From Lenzites betulinus (Eukaryota; Basidiomycota; Agaricomycetes; Polyporales; Polyporaceae), in the NCBI GenBank assembly GCA_022264855.1, contig JABYQU010000031.1, positions 360,683 to 424,682 on the forward strand: a DNA stretch of 64,000 nucleotides, in the 5' to 3' direction. The notes beneath the pieces are model-generated. The model saw only the letters and a program-made list of their open reading frames with translations. It ran no database searches and had not been told where the DNA came from. This document shows, in pieces, positions 63,725 through 64,000 of this stretch. A program made the translations under genes and the position numbers. Position 1 is the first letter of the stretch, and each line of letters opens with the position of its first letter.

Positions 63725-64000
63725 GGGTCCCAAGGTCGGGTCCGCATCGCTCGTAGCTCACGATGGTGCGCCAAAGACACAAGTCCGGGTCCCAAGGTCG
63801 GGTCCACGTCGCTTGTAGCTCATAATAGCGGGTCAAAGCGGGAGCCCGGGTCCCAAGGTCGGGTCCACGACACTCGTAGCACGCTGTAAATGCGTCGATC
63901 GGGTTCGGAGTCTGGGTCCCAAGGTCGAGTCCACAGAACTCTCACCGCGAAAGCGTTCGGCTCGGTGCACCTACACATAGGGGTCCCAAAGTCGGGTCCA
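63725..64000. repeat. Spaced direct repeats upstream of the TET/JBP-like gene
   Basis: Five copies of GGGTCCCAAGGTCGGGTCCA (starts 63725, 63787, 63848, 63914, 63981; two copies with one change) separated by 41-47 nt of mostly unrelated sequence; period 61-67 nt. Partial similarity continues into the spacers of copies 1-3 (CGTAGCTCA/TGTAGCTCA/CGTAGCACG). The array runs off the right edge of the window. Confidence 0.9.

Noticed and set aside
63725..64000. CRISPR-like array (20-bp repeats, 41-47 nt spacers)
   Set aside because: The genome is eukaryotic, there are no cas genes, repeats are unequal and spacers share partial similarity. Kept as a spaced direct-repeat array.

Overview
The window looks like a piece of an Agaricomycete (Basidiomycota, mushroom-forming fungus) genome. 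Protein-coding genes are intron-rich, with introns of about 45-70 nt and GT..AG borders. The gene set is that of a filamentous basidiomycete: Vac8, Rap1-like telomere protein, GH16 glucanases, HMG-box and C2H2 transcription factors, single-pass membrane proteins with low-complexity tails, and several lineage-restricted families. All function calls come from reading translated exons; no database search was possible.

Left half (1-45 kb) is mostly ordinary euchromatin. In order: 3' part of a mitochondrial dicarboxylate carrier (+), a ROK1/DDX52-type DEAD-box helicase (+), an HMG-box regulator (+), the CCA-adding enzyme (-), an acyl-protein thioesterase (-) divergent from VAC8 (+), two secreted GH16 enzymes (+) flanking a Rap1-like gene (+), a SprT/GCNA-like DNA-protein-crosslink protease (+) and 40S ribosomal protein S29 (+). 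Then come an Fpg-type DNA glycosylase (+), an intron-containing tRNA-Leu (+), a 950-residue WD40 fusion protein (-), two single-pass membrane proteins (-), a mitochondrial LEA-like protein (-), another single-pass membrane protein (+) and a C2H2 factor (+). For ROK1, the HMG gene, APT1, Rap1, GCNA, S29, the WD40 gene, the membrane-protein genes and the C2H2 gene I traced every splice junction and the frames close exactly.

Right half (45-64 kb) is accessory and repeat-rich. It holds simple repeats, a tRNA-like remnant, a multi-exon lineage-specific gene of unknown function, a complete 10,003-bp Ty3/Gypsy chromovirus with 224-bp LTRs differing at one base and a 5-bp target duplication, and a 468-residue oxygenase that I read as a TET/JBP-like 2OG-Fe(II) dioxygenase. 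An array of spaced 20-bp repeats lies directly upstream of that gene.

The most unusual signals are: (1) a 789-codon third ORF of unknown function downstream of pol in the retrotransposon; (2) an in-frame UGA between its gag-protease and pol ORFs; (3) the TET/JBP-like gene with its repeat-array upstream region; (4) five ACGCGT boxes within 183 bp upstream of the GCNA-like protease; (5) a telobox just upstream of the Rap1-like gene; and (6) two long perfect palindromes in intergenic DNA.
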